Part shown: positions 1-8,033 of the stretch, piece by piece
Layout of the letters: each line of letters opens with the position of its first letter
Position numbering within the stretch: position 1 is the stretch's first letter
NCBI GenBank assembly: GCA_964505785.1
Contig: CAZDJZ010000001.1
Coordinates: 186,001 to 250,000 of the forward strand
Reading direction: 5' to 3'
From: CAYRTV01 sp964505785
GTDB lineage: Bacteria; Acidobacteriota; Aminicenantia; Aminicenantales; Aminicenantaceae
Length of the DNA stretch: 64,000 nt
Position numbers and translations under genes: made by a program
Notes under the pieces: generated by a model
Told to the model about the DNA's origin: nothing
The model's database searches: none
Seen by the model: the letters and a program-made list of their open reading frames with translations, nothing else

Positions 1-564
1 ATCAATAGATTCTATCGCCGGATGCTTGCTAAGGCTGCCCATGATAATCCGGAGGCCCATGAATATCTGAAGGAAAAAATGAAAAAAGCTTTCTGGTTTC
101 TGCGAAGTCTGGATCAGCGGAACAATACCATACATAAAGTTGCCCGCTATATCGTGAATAAACAAAGCGATTTTATAGAAAAAGGGTTGGACCATATCAA
201 ACCATTGACCTTGATTGAGCTGGCCCAAGAGATCGGCGTGCATGAGTCAACAGTGGGCCGGGTGGTTGCCAATAAGCATATCCTGACACCAAGAGGTTTA
301 TTTCCGCTGAAATATTTCTTTCATAAAGCCGTTTCCGGAGAATATGGTGAAGAAATCTCAACTCTGCGTATTAAGGAGAGGATAAAAAGGCTGGTTGAAA
401 AAGAAGACCGGGATAATCCCATGAGTGATATAGAAATAGGTGAGATTTTGGACAAGGAAAATTTCAAGATTGCCCGGCGGACGGTTGCCAAGTATAGAAA
501 GCAATTGCGGATCTCTCCTTCTCATATAAGAAAGAGAAAGTATTTAATGGAGGAAGCCCAATGA
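1..564 (+). CDS. rpoN: RNA polymerase sigma-54 factor, C-terminal part (5' end outside window)
   Basis: The frame is open from base 1, so this is the last 187 residues of a longer protein. It carries the sigma-54 core-binding and DNA-binding end: a helix-turn-helix at about fragment residues 70-95 (LAQEIGVHESTVGRVV) and an RpoN box ARRTVAKYR at 472-498, the family signature that reads the -24 promoter element. Sigma-54 recruits RNA polymerase to promoters opened by AAA+ activators. The stop codon overlaps the hpf start (ATGA at 561-564), so the two are translationally coupled. The rpoN-hpf-ptsN-rapZ order is well known in Proteobacteria and several related phyla. No activator gene is seen in this window. 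Confidence 0.96.
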   Translation: MNRFYRRMLAKAAHDNPEAHEYLKEKMKKAFWFLRSLDQRNNTIHKVARYIVNKQSDFIEKGLDHIKPLTLIELAQEIGVHESTVGRVVANKHILTPRGLFPLKYFFHKAVSGEYGEEISTLRIKERIKRLVEKEDRDNPMSDIEIGEILDKENFKIARRTVAKYRKQLRISPSHIRKRKYLMEEAQ

Positions 565-1094
565 AAATCAGTTACACGGCTCGAAATACAAATTTAACGC
601 CCCAGATTAAAAAGTTGTGCGAGAGGCGGATTGCGTCGCTTAAAAAACTGCTGGAACCACCGGTGGAAACTGATATCATCCTTTCTGTCGAAAAGTACCG
701 CCATATTGCGGAAGTGAATATCAGGGCGAAAGGGATCAACTTGAATACGGAGGAGGAAACCCAGGATATGTACAGTTCTTTGGGGCTCGCCTTTGACAAT
801 ATTGAAAGAAGGGCAAAAAAAGAAAAGGAAAAAATCCGCGAAAAAAGGCGGAAAAATAAAGACATAAGCCCATACCCGTCTCCCATGGAAGAGGATGGTG
901 ATGAAGAACACGCCAAACCGAGGGTGCTGCGCAGTAAAAATTATTCCTTAAAACCCATGTCTGTGGAGGAAGCTGTGCTCATGTTTGAATCTATGCGTGA
1001 TGATGCCTTCGGATTCCGTGTTTTTGAGTCTGAGAAATGGGCGGTTTTGTTTCGAAGGAAAGATGGGAATATTGGGTTTATGGAACTTGAATGA
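561..1094 (+). CDS. hpf: Ribosome hibernation promoting factor, long form
   Basis: 177 residues. The N-terminal S30AE domain (about residues 1-95) binds the 30S decoding channel. A charged linker (about 95-118) follows, then a C-terminal domain (about 120-177, containing RVLRSKNYSLKPMSVEEA and a terminal GFMELE). That C-terminal domain marks the long HPF type, which dimerises 70S ribosomes into 100S particles without a separate RMF. The ATG overlaps the rpoN stop by the ATGA arrangement. Family knowledge: it acts in stationary phase or under nutrient stress to silence ribosomes. Its place between rpoN and the nitrogen-PTS gene is the common arrangement and suggests co-expression under nutrient limitation. 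Confidence 0.95.
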   Translation: MKISYTARNTNLTPQIKKLCERRIASLKKLLEPPVETDIILSVEKYRHIAEVNIRAKGINLNTEEETQDMYSSLGLAFDNIERRAKKEKEKIREKRRKNKDISPYPSPMEEDGDEEHAKPRVLRSKNYSLKPMSVEEAVLMFESMRDDAFGFRVFESEKWAVLFRRKDGNIGFMELE

Positions 1095-1108
1095 TTTGAG
1101 AGGGAGCA

Positions 1109-1579
1109 GTGAAAGTTAGCAATCTGTTAATGCGGGATATGATCTTGTTTGATTTGAATAGCGGAAACCGGGATGATGCGCTGAAAGAAATGACTGAATT
1201 TTTAAAAAAACGGCATAAAGTCATCAAGGGAAAAGACCTGTTGGATAAATTAAAAAAACGAGAAGAGCTGGGCAGCACGGCTATTGGAAATGGGGTCGCG
1301 ATTCCCCATTGCAAAAGCAAAGCCATTAATGAGTCCCTGGTGATGCTGGCTATTGCGAGGAGCGGCATACCATTTGATGCTATGGACGGAAAACCCGCCC
1401 ATCTTTTTTTTCTGGTTGTGTCTCCGCCGGGAAATCCCAGCTTAAATCTTCAGATCCTTGCGGCAATCGCTCATTTAGTCAGGAAGAGTAAAAATTTAAT
1501 CCAAAGAATCAAGCAATCAGGCAATCCCGGTGAGATTATGAATGTTATATCGGAAGAAGAGGAAAAACTGGATGAATGA
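1109..1579 (+). CDS. ptsN: PTS nitrogen-regulatory EIIA (fructose/mannitol-type EIIA domain)
   Basis: 156 residues with a GTG start preceded by a GGGAG ribosome site a few bases upstream. It is a single EIIA-Ntr domain; the phospho-accepting His is in GVAIPH (His67), within the usual ...GIAIPH context. It receives phosphate from an HPr-type protein and in known organisms regulates potassium uptake, nitrogen metabolism and stress rather than sugar transport. It sits 14 bp after hpf. Its stop overlaps the start of the short hprK (ATGAATGA at 1572-1579). No EIIB or EIIC partner is present here, and a TrkH/TrkA potassium system lies 10 kb downstream; a link between them is only a guess. Confidence 0.93.
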   Translation: MKVSNLLMRDMILFDLNSGNRDDALKEMTEFLKKRHKVIKGKDLLDKLKKREELGSTAIGNGVAIPHCKSKAINESLVMLAIARSGIPFDAMDGKPAHLFFLVVSPPGNPSLNLQILAAIAHLVRKSKNLIQRIKQSGNPGEIMNVISEEEEKLDE

Positions 1580-2144
1580 AGTTAAATCCGATCCGGAATC
1601 GAGCGAACAAATAATACCGGGCGGATTAATAAAAATCCATGATCTTGGTGTTCTTGTGGTTGGAGACAGCGGAGTTGGAAAAAGTGAAAGCGCTCTGGAG
1701 CTGGTCTCGCGGGGCTGGCGATTTATTTCTGACGATGTGACCCGTTTAAAAAAATCAGGGCCCCAAGCCGTTCTGGGTGAAGCCCCAAAATTAAGCCGGT
1801 ATTTTATGGAGATCAGGGGATTAGGCGTTATCAATATCAAGCAGATATTCGGCCCGGAATCCATATGCCGCAATGCGGAAATAAACCTTGTCATCAATTT
1901 AAAAAAATGGGAAGAAGGCAAAGAATATGACAGGCTGGGTTTAAAGCCCCAGGAAATGGTCACCTACGGGGGTGTTCGAATTCCGCAGATTACAATACCC
2001 GTGGCTCCAGGAAGGAATATAGCGACCCTGATTGAAGTGGCGTGCAAAGTTTATATTCTGCGGAAAAAGGGGTATCATGCGCCTGAAGAAATTTCACGCC
2101 GCCTCAACCGTGAGCTGAGAATAGGGCGTGACTCAACGGAATAA
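1572..2144 (+). CDS. hprK: HPr kinase/phosphorylase, short form lacking the N-terminal domain
   Basis: 190 residues from the ATG that overlaps the ptsN stop; canonical HprK/P is about 310. The Walker A motif GDSGVGKS lies at residues 31-38, followed by the SDD segment and the family signature MEIRGLGVINI, so the bifunctional kinase/phosphorylase core is intact. The roughly 130-residue N-terminal domain of the long form is absent, as in the short HprK of alphaproteobacteria. In the frame upstream of the ATG there is only ptsN overlap. The substrate, Ser46 of HPr, is present in the HPr encoded at 3496-3765. It is expected to phosphorylate HPr on Ser and so tie PTS state to energy charge. Confidence 0.92.
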   Translation: MNEVKSDPESSEQIIPGGLIKIHDLGVLVVGDSGVGKSESALELVSRGWRFISDDVTRLKKSGPQAVLGEAPKLSRYFMEIRGLGVINIKQIFGPESICRNAEINLVINLKKWEEGKEYDRLGLKPQEMVTYGGVRIPQITIPVAPGRNIATLIEVACKVYILRKKGYHAPEEISRRLNRELRIGRDSTE

Positions 2145-3006
2145 AATCGTGCGGGATGACAGATTTATCATCATAACCGGAGTATCCGGGTCGGGGAAGA
2201 CCATAGTCAGCCGGTTTCTGGAAGATTTTGGGTATTATTGTATGGATAATCTTCCTGCAAAATTAATCCCCAATTTTGTTGATCTTTGGAAGCGGAAGGA
2301 AGTTGAAATAGATAAAGTTGCTCTTGTGCTTGATATTCGTGAGTCAGGTTTTACATCAGAATTTCCAAAAGTCCTTGAATCTATCCGCAATATTGTTATA
2401 CCCCGGTTGATTTTTTTGGATGCTTCAGATGAAACCCTGGTTAAGCGTTTCAGCGAAAGCCGGCGGCCGCATCCCTTGATGGCGGAAGGTTCGGTGATTG
2501 ACAATATCCGGCTGGAAAGAGAGCGGCTGGATGATATCAAGAAATTGGCTGATGAAGTCATCGATACATCATCCACCAGTATTCCGGAATTAAAAAAACT
2601 GCTGGCGAAAAAATTCGTTAACTCCGCTCAGGTAAAAATGCAGATCATGATTGTCAGCTTCGGCTATAAATATGGAATTCCTCTGGATTCAGATCTGGTT
2701 TTTGATACGAGATTTTTACCTAACCCTTTTTATGTCGATACCCTGCGGGATAAAAACGGCCGGAATGATAACGTGAAAAAATTTGTGTTTAGATCCCCCC
2801 GAAGCCGGAAGTACCGGGATATACTGCTGAATTTTGTCGGGTATCTTATTCCAAATTTCATAGAAGAAGGAAAGAGTTATTTAACGATTTCCATAGGCTG
2901 CACAGGAGGAAAACACCGGTCAGTGACCATTGCGGAAGAATTAAAGGAATACCTGCTTTCGAAAAATTATAATGCCCGGGTCACCCACCGTGATGTTTAC
3001 AAATAA
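2128..3006 (+). CDS. rapZ: RNase adapter / nucleotide-binding protein RapZ (YvcJ family)
   Basis: 292 residues, the normal family length. N-terminal P-loop GVSGSGKT (about residues 18-25), Walker-like DNLP segment, and the C-terminal signature IGCTGGKHRSV that marks RapZ/YvcJ. In Escherichia coli RapZ directs RNase E to the GlmZ small RNA and senses glucosamine-6-phosphate; in other phyla its role is less clear. The GTG at 2128 overlaps hprK by 17 bases; a second GTG at 2149, just after the hprK stop, is an alternative start that shortens the protein by seven residues. Its place between hprK and PTS phosphocarriers is conserved in many Gram-negative phyla. Confidence 0.95.
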   Translation: MTQRNKIVRDDRFIIITGVSGSGKTIVSRFLEDFGYYCMDNLPAKLIPNFVDLWKRKEVEIDKVALVLDIRESGFTSEFPKVLESIRNIVIPRLIFLDASDETLVKRFSESRRPHPLMAEGSVIDNIRLERERLDDIKKLADEVIDTSSTSIPELKKLLAKKFVNSAQVKMQIMIVSFGYKYGIPLDSDLVFDTRFLPNPFYVDTLRDKNGRNDNVKKFVFRSPRSRKYRDILLNFVGYLIPNFIEEGKSYLTISIGCTGGKHRSVTIAEELKEYLLSKNYNARVTHRDVYK

Positions 3007-3073
3007 TCGTTTATGAAAAACTTAAGCTGAAAGCGGATACATGATAAAATGGTTCATGTAATGTGAGGTGTTC

Positions 3074-3478
3074 ATGATAGGCGGAATAATCGTATCACAT
3101 GGAAAGCTGGCGGAAGAACTATTGAATGCATTGACTATTATTCTTGGAGAAGCTGTAAATATCGAAGCTATTTCAATCGGATGGTACGATGATGTTGAAG
3201 GATCCAAAAAGAAAATTAACAAAAGCCTAAAGCGAGTGGACCAAAAAAACGGTGTTTTGATATTTACGGATATGTTCGGCGGGACGCCTTCCAATTTGAG
3301 TTTCAGCTTTATGAAGGACGGAGAAGTTGAGATCATCACGGGAGTTAATCTCCCGATGCTGATAAAATTTGTTTCGCTTCAGAGAAGCAACAATCTCAGA
3401 GAAGTCGCAAAGAAAGTTGTCGAACAAGGCAAGAAAAACATTCATTTGGCTGGTGCGCTTTTAAGTAAAAAAAGCTGA
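3074..3478 (+). CDS. PTS EIIA component, mannose family (stand-alone)
   Basis: 134 residues from ATG 3074, which has a GAGG ribosome site five bases upstream; an in-frame GTG at 3068 lies inside that site and is less likely. The fold is EIIA-Man (ManX/AgaF type): the active His is His9 in IIVSHG, and the FTDMFGGTPSN segment is the conserved core. No EIIB, EIIC or EIID of the mannose family is nearby, so the protein cannot by itself serve sugar uptake. In delta-proteobacteria and Acidobacteria such orphan EIIA-Man proteins sit next to hprK/rapZ/ptsH/ptsI, as here, and are thought to be regulatory outputs of the PTS chain. Confidence 0.9.
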   Translation: MIGGIIVSHGKLAEELLNALTIILGEAVNIEAISIGWYDDVEGSKKKINKSLKRVDQKNGVLIFTDMFGGTPSNLSFSFMKDGEVEIITGVNLPMLIKFVSLQRSNNLREVAKKVVEQGKKNIHLAGALLSKKS

Positions 3479-3495
3479 CAGGTTTCGAAAGCCCC

Positions 3496-3765
3496 ATGAT
3501 AAAGAAAACCGTAACGATTAAAAACAAGCTGGGTCTCCATGCCCGTGCTGCTGTAAAGTTTGTCAATATGGCCAACCGTTTTACATCTTCCGTGAAAATT
3601 ATTAAAAACGGCAATGAAATCGATGGAAAGAGTGTCCTGGGTATTCTGACCTTGGCGGCCGTTAAAGGATCACAGATCACACTTAAAGTGTCCGGGGACG
3701 ATGAAAAAATTGCAGTAAAAAATCTTATGAACCTGGTTGAAGATAAATTCCAGGAGGAAGAATAA
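3496..3765 (+). CDS. ptsH: Phosphocarrier protein HPr
   Basis: 89 residues. His15 in KLGLHARAA is the site phosphorylated by Enzyme I, and Ser46 in GKSVLG is the HprK target; both fall at the canonical positions. HPr passes phosphate from Enzyme I to the EIIA proteins, here EIIA-Ntr (1109-1579) and EIIA-Man (3074-3478). A GGAGGAAG stretch near its 3' end serves as the ribosome site for ptsI, which starts four bases after the HPr stop. Having Ser46 and HprK together means the chain can be both PEP-driven and ATP-regulated. Confidence 0.96.
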   Translation: MIKKTVTIKNKLGLHARAAVKFVNMANRFTSSVKIIKNGNEIDGKSVLGILTLAAVKGSQITLKVSGDDEKIAVKNLMNLVEDKFQEEE

Positions 3766-3769
3766 ACGT

Positions 3770-5533
3770 ATGGATTATTATAGGCTCAGAGGAACCGGAG
3801 TTTCCCCCGGGATAGCTGTAGGAGAAGTCAAGCTTTCTGAGCGGGTTGTATTTACGGAACGTAAAGATGTCATACCCTCTGAAAATGTGGATTTGGAAAT
3901 TAAGCGTTTAAACCGGGCCGTGGAAAGAACCGGACTGCAGATTAAAGAATTGAGGGACCAGATCAAAAAAAAATTGGGGGCTGAACATTCTTTTATTTTC
4001 GAAGCGCATTTAATGATTCTTAAAGATAAATCTCTCATGAAGAATTTAAAAAAAATAATACGCGAAGAAAAATGCCGGTCTGAATGGGCGATTTCTCAAG
4101 TAAATAATGAATACAGCAGGATTTTTGAATCTATTGCCGATGAATATTTTCGGCAGCGCAAATATGATATGACCGATGTTTTATCAAAAATGTATATGAA
4201 TCTTGAGGATAAAATTTTTGACAGCCAGGATGACGAAAAAGATAGAATACTGGTTGCACACGACCTTTTGCCTTCTGAGGCCGCGCACCGGCTTTCGAAA
4301 GGAAATATTATTGCTGTCGCGCTGGATATGGGCGGGACGACTTCCCATACCGCAATTCTGGCTCGTTCTCTAAATATTCCGGCTGTGATGGGGCTGAGTC
4401 ATATTACCCAGAAAGTGAAAAACGGAGACCGATTGATTGTGGACGGGTCCGATGGTGAGGTTATTATCAATCCGCCTCTGGCTACCCGCCGCGAATTTGT
4501 CAGTAAACAAGAGAAATATGAAGATTACCGCAAGGCTTTACAAAAAACGGCTGCGCTGGAATCAAAAACCTTGGATAATGTGGAATTTGTTCCCTTGGCG
4601 AATATTGAACTCCCGGATGAAGTTAAAATGGCCTTATCTTTAGGTGCGGAAGGCATCGGGCTTTTCCGTACTGAGTTTATATTTTTCCAGAGCCGGGATT
4701 TACCTTCGGAAAAGGAACACTTTAAAGCCTATTCCCAAATAGCAAAACAAGCTTCTCCTTATCCCGTTTATATCCGGACTATGGATATCGGCGGCGAGAA
4801 AAACCTCCCGCAGATGAAAATTGAAAAAGAACCGAATCCGGCTTTGGGGTTGCGGGCTATTCGTTTTTCTCTAAAGGAAAGAGAGATTTTCAAGACCCAA
4901 CTCCGAGCTATCTTACGGGCGAGCATCCATAAAAACGTTCATATTCTTATTCCGATGATAACCGGTATTGAAGAAATTGATGAAGTAAAACTTATTATGG
5001 AAGAGGTCAAACAAGAGCTTCGAACCGGAAGAGTGAAATTTGACGAAAATATTCAGCTCGGGGTTATGATAGAGGTTCCAGCTGCCGCAGCCATAACCGA
5101 TCAGCTCGTAAAAGAAGTGGACTATATCAGCGTGGGAACGAATGATCTGATTCAATATTACCTGGCCGTTGACCGCACCAATGAACTTGTCTCTTATATG
5201 TTCAATCCATTGCACCCTTCGGTGCTCCGTTTGCTGAAGTTTATCATCAGCTCTGCTCATGAGGCCGGGAAAAAAGTAACTTTATGCGGAGAGATGGCCG
5301 CGGACCCGCTTTCCGCCATCGTTCTTTTAGGTTTGGGATTGCGTCAATTCAGTATGAATCCAATTTTTATTCCTAAAGTAAAAAAAGCCTTGCGATCCGT
5401 TAATTCTCAGACAGCGAGAGAGATAGTCGAAGAGGCCATGTTTCTCAGGTCAGCTCAGGAAATTGAGGAGCGGCTTATTGAGAGAATCCTGGTGAAGCAT
5501 CCCAGAGCCCTTCTGACGACGGATGTCACGTAA
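3770..5533 (+). CDS. ptsI: Phosphoenolpyruvate-protein phosphotransferase (PTS Enzyme I)
   Basis: 587 residues from ATG 3770, chosen because an AGGAGGAAG site lies about ten bases upstream; a longer in-frame reading from 3737 would overlap ptsH. Order of domains: N-terminal HPr-binding domain, swivelling phospho-His domain with GGTTSHTAILARSL (active His193), then the PEP-binding TIM barrel with FRTEF, TNDLIQY and the C-terminal catalytic TLCGEMAADP cysteine. It transfers phosphate from PEP to HPr His15. Full length and intact, so the phosphorelay is functional even though no EIIB/EIIC permease is present in the window. It closes the operon that begins at rpoN. Confidence 0.97.
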   Translation: MDYYRLRGTGVSPGIAVGEVKLSERVVFTERKDVIPSENVDLEIKRLNRAVERTGLQIKELRDQIKKKLGAEHSFIFEAHLMILKDKSLMKNLKKIIREEKCRSEWAISQVNNEYSRIFESIADEYFRQRKYDMTDVLSKMYMNLEDKIFDSQDDEKDRILVAHDLLPSEAAHRLSKGNIIAVALDMGGTTSHTAILARSLNIPAVMGLSHITQKVKNGDRLIVDGSDGEVIINPPLATRREFVSKQEKYEDYRKALQKTAALESKTLDNVEFVPLANIELPDEVKMALSLGAEGIGLFRTEFIFFQSRDLPSEKEHFKAYSQIAKQASPYPVYIRTMDIGGEKNLPQMKIEKEPNPALGLRAIRFSLKEREIFKTQLRAILRASIHKNVHILIPMITGIEEIDEVKLIMEEVKQELRTGRVKFDENIQLGVMIEVPAAAAITDQLVKEVDYISVGTNDLIQYYLAVDRTNELVSYMFNPLHPSVLRLLKFIISSAHEAGKKVTLCGEMAADPLSAIVLLGLGLRQFSMNPIFIPKVKKALRSVNSQTAREIVEEAMFLRSAQEIEERLIERILVKHPRALLTTDVT

Positions 5534-5612
5534 CCACACCGTTCCCCTTTCCTTCCCCCGGAACGCAATAAAGGATCTTAGCCTGCTCCGTCCACTTTTC
5601 ACTTTTTGCTTC
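5534..5612. other. Convergent spacer between ptsI and the cupin gene
   Basis: 79 bases between a plus-strand and a minus-strand stop. It contains a fragment (AAGGATCTTAG at about 5572-5582) of the dispersed CATCCTGAG...AAGGATCT repeat seen elsewhere in the window, and a CACTTTTCACTTTTT short-period stretch. No convincing hairpin terminator is visible. Confidence 0.5.
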
Positions 5613-5984
5613 TTACTCAGTCCGCCCATAATTATCCTGTAAACGCACAATATCATTTTCATCGGATGATCCGATCCAGATTTCCATGATTCGGGCTTCA
5701 CGGGAACCGGTATTTTTGACCCGGTGGGGAGTTTCAAGAGGAATGAAAATTTCTTCCCCGGCGGACGGATTCCAGACCCTGTCGCCTAAGGTCATTTCCA
5801 GTCCGGCATCCAGGATCACCCAAAATTCACTGCGGTGATGATGATATTGAAGGGATAAAACTCCTCCGGGATTCACTGTGATAATTTTAAGCGATCCTGC
5901 ATTTTGATGCGGAAAAACCCTGAATTTTCCCCAAGGCCGGATTTCTTGGGTGATTTCCTTCCTAAATTTTTCTTCCTCGGACAT
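5613..5984 (-). CDS. Mannose-6-phosphate isomerase-type cupin, stand-alone
   Basis: 123 residues forming a single cupin: PWGKF start, metal-site motif YHHHRSEFW, a GEEIFIPLETPHRVKN second motif. This is the C-terminal isomerase domain of bifunctional ManC/type II phosphomannose isomerase, but without the N-terminal GDP-mannose pyrophosphorylase domain. It would interconvert mannose-6-phosphate and fructose-6-phosphate, feeding GDP-mannose synthesis. It lies last in the minus-strand run after ssb (22 bp gap). Stand-alone versions are known; function as an isomerase is inferred from the family, and another sugar-binding role is possible. Confidence 0.8.
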   Translation of the reverse strand: MSEEEKFRKEITQEIRPWGKFRVFPHQNAGSLKIITVNPGGVLSLQYHHHRSEFWVILDAGLEMTLGDRVWNPSAGEEIFIPLETPHRVKNTGSREARIMEIWIGSSDENDIVRLQDNYGRTE

Positions 5985-6006
5985 ACTCTCTCTTACAACC
6001 TAAAGC

Positions 6007-6480
6007 TCAAAAAGGAACGTCGTCTTCTTCATCATTGTCAATGTCGGGATAGGAATCATCATCGGGCGGAAATTCATCCTCCTGTTGCGGCTTGACTGTT
6101 TTTTCTTTGGAAAAGCCGCGTGTTTCAGCTTCGTCTCTTCGTCCCAGCAATGTAATCGTATCGGCATGAACTTTGGTTGTATAGCGCTGATTACCGTCAC
6201 GGTCCTGCCATTTGTCAGTCCGCAGGCGGCCTTCTAAAAGGATTTGTTTTCCCTTATTCAGATACTTCTCACAGAACTCGGCCAACTTTCCCCAAGCAAC
6301 AATGCGGTGCCATTCCGTTCGGTCACTGCTTTCATTGTTTTGAGGGTTGAAAAGGCGTTCATTTGTAGCAAGGGAAAAGTTGGCTACCGCACGGTTTGAT
6401 TGAGGGATATACCGGATTTCCGGATCTTTACCCAGATGTCCAACTAAAATAACTTTGTTTAAACTATTCACATCTCTCAT
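6007..6480 (-). CDS. ssb: Single-stranded DNA-binding protein
   Basis: 157 residues from ATG 6480 (MRDVNSLNKVILVGHLG); an in-frame TTG at 6492 is a weaker alternative. N-terminal OB fold (about 1-108) with NKVILVGHLGKDPEIRY and EWHRIVAWGKLAE, a short acidic linker, and the acidic tip DDVPF used by SSB to bind partner proteins. It overlaps the end of cpoB by 17 bases, so it is probably cotranscribed with the Tol genes although the functions are unrelated. Length and tip are normal, so this is likely the main SSB of the cell. Confidence 0.96.
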   Translation of the reverse strand: MRDVNSLNKVILVGHLGKDPEIRYIPQSNRAVANFSLATNERLFNPQNNESSDRTEWHRIVAWGKLAEFCEKYLNKGKQILLEGRLRTDKWQDRDGNQRYTTKVHADTITLLGRRDEAETRGFSKEKTVKPQQEDEFPPDDDSYPDIDNDEEDDVPF

Positions 6481-7369
6481 TAGAAATTCCAATCTCCTTG
6501 ATTTTTTGTTGGGCGATACGGGTTTCTTCTTCCAATGGAAATTTCGTTATTAAAAGGCGGAATACAGCCAAAGCTTCTTCTTTTTTATCCAATTCCATGA
6601 GGCTGATGCCTTTTTTCAGATATGCCGCCGGTATTTTATCCCCTTCAGGATATCTCATAATCAGTTGATTGAACTGTTTGATCGCTTCCTCGAACTCCTT
6701 TTGGCTGAAATGACATTCACCTATCCAGTACAGGGCATTGTCTGCCAGGGGACTTTCTGGGAAATACTCCATATATATCGAAAATCCTTCAATAGCCAGT
6801 TGATAATTGCCTTTTAAATAATCCGAACGGGCCAGGTTATAGACTTCCTGCGGAGACAGGTTGGGATCAAGAGGCGGTTTTGGCTGCCGGGATTGACTTT
6901 CGGTTTCCTCTGTATCATCTTGAGTGGTTTGTCCTTCTTCAGCCGCGGCGGTTTCGCCGGCTCCTTCTTCTGTTTGCTCATCTTGTGATACGGTTTGGAT
7001 TGTTCCTTGTTTGATCTCGATTAAATCTTCTGCGATTCTAGAGATTTGTTGACTGATGGAATCGAATTTTTCCAGCAGTATTTGGAATTGGGATGGGATT
7101 TTTTCCTGTTCATTTTGAATTTTTGCCTGTTCCGTCCGAAGAGCCTGCATCATCCGGCTCATGTCCTGCAGCTGTTTGATGACAGCATTGATATCTTCAT
7201 GTGACCGCTGGTTTTGTTCTTCAAGTTTCAGGATCTTTTTTTTAAGGATTTGAATATCCTTATACATCAATTCGTAGGCTTTTTCTTTTTTATCTACAAT
7301 CGGGGATGGAAAGAGAAGGCTCAAACCAGCCAGTAAAAGGAGGACTCCGAAAGTCAGCCGCTTAGACAT
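6464..7369 (-). CDS. cpoB: Tol-Pal cell envelope protein CpoB/YbgF
   Basis: 301 residues. Signal peptide at 1-23 (MSKRLTFGVLLLLAGLSLLF), coiled-coil region at about 30-115, a Glu/Gln/Thr-rich linker at about 125-165, and C-terminal tetratricopeptide repeats beginning near SPQEVYNLARSDYLKGNYQL. This matches CpoB, the periplasmic partner of Tol that coordinates peptidoglycan synthesis with outer-membrane constriction. It starts one base after the pal stop. The coiled coil is longer than in E. coli. Assignment rests on the domain order and the position directly after pal. Confidence 0.92.
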   Translation of the reverse strand: MSKRLTFGVLLLLAGLSLLFPSPIVDKKEKAYELMYKDIQILKKKILKLEEQNQRSHEDINAVIKQLQDMSRMMQALRTEQAKIQNEQEKIPSQFQILLEKFDSISQQISRIAEDLIEIKQGTIQTVSQDEQTEEGAGETAAAEEGQTTQDDTEETESQSRQPKPPLDPNLSPQEVYNLARSDYLKGNYQLAIEGFSIYMEYFPESPLADNALYWIGECHFSQKEFEEAIKQFNQLIMRYPEGDKIPAAYLKKGISLMELDKKEEALAVFRLLITKFPLEEETRIAQQKIKEIGISNERCE

Positions 7370-7915
7370 TTATTTTTCGATAATAGTAAATTCAGCGCGT
7401 CTGTTTTTTGCCCAGGCATCTTCATTGTGACCGGGATCGAGAGGCTGGCTTTTTCCGTAAGAAATGGTTTCAACCCTGTTAGCTGAAATGCCTAAAGAAA
7501 CCAGGAAGTCCCGCGCTGCCTTCGCTCTTTTTTCACCCAAAGCCAGGTTGTATTCTTCGGTGCCGCGCTCATCGCAATGGCCTTCGATCAGGACTCTGAC
7601 TGAATCCCATTTTTTCATCCATTGTGCATTATTGCTTAGGACCGGCTCCTGATCGCTTCGGATGCTGTACTCGTCAAAATCAAAATGAACCATTTCAAGA
7701 GGTTTTTCAGCATTGATTTCTTCAAGGGATTTTTGTGCAAAGATTTCTTCTTCTGTTAATTCAGGCTCTTCAGCCGGAGGCTTTTCCACTTTTTCCACTT
7801 TGGGTTGCTCCTGGGTCTGCGGAGGAGGCGGAGTTTGTTTCACTTCCTTCCGGCAGGAACCAAAAAAAGCCAATACCAAAATGCAACTTAGGGATAGGAC
7901 GAGAAGTTTTTTCAT
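7370..7915 (-). CDS. pal: Peptidoglycan-associated lipoprotein
   Basis: 181 residues. Lipoprotein signal with lipid-anchored Cys21 (FFGSC), a Pro/Glu/Lys-rich spacer (about 25-60), then an OmpA-like peptidoglycan-binding domain (about 72-181) with FDFDEYSI, GHCDERGTEEYN and the final RRAEF. Anchored in the outer membrane, it binds diaminopimelate peptidoglycan and TolB. A 118 bp gap separates it from tolB, longer than other spacings in the operon, so it may have its own promoter. The Cys directly in GHCDERG is typical of Pal. Confidence 0.95.
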   Translation of the reverse strand: MKKLLVLSLSCILVLAFFGSCRKEVKQTPPPPQTQEQPKVEKVEKPPAEEPELTEEEIFAQKSLEEINAEKPLEMVHFDFDEYSIRSDQEPVLSNNAQWMKKWDSVRVLIEGHCDERGTEEYNLALGEKRAKAARDFLVSLGISANRVETISYGKSQPLDPGHNEDAWAKNRRAEFTIIEK

Positions 7916-8033
7916 GAGGACTCCTTTGGAATTTTTTTTCTGCTGTTCATATCAATCAATTGAATCAGCATTATGCTTCATTTTTTATACACGTAACATA
8001 TTTCCTTGTCAACTGCCATATAAAAAAATAACT

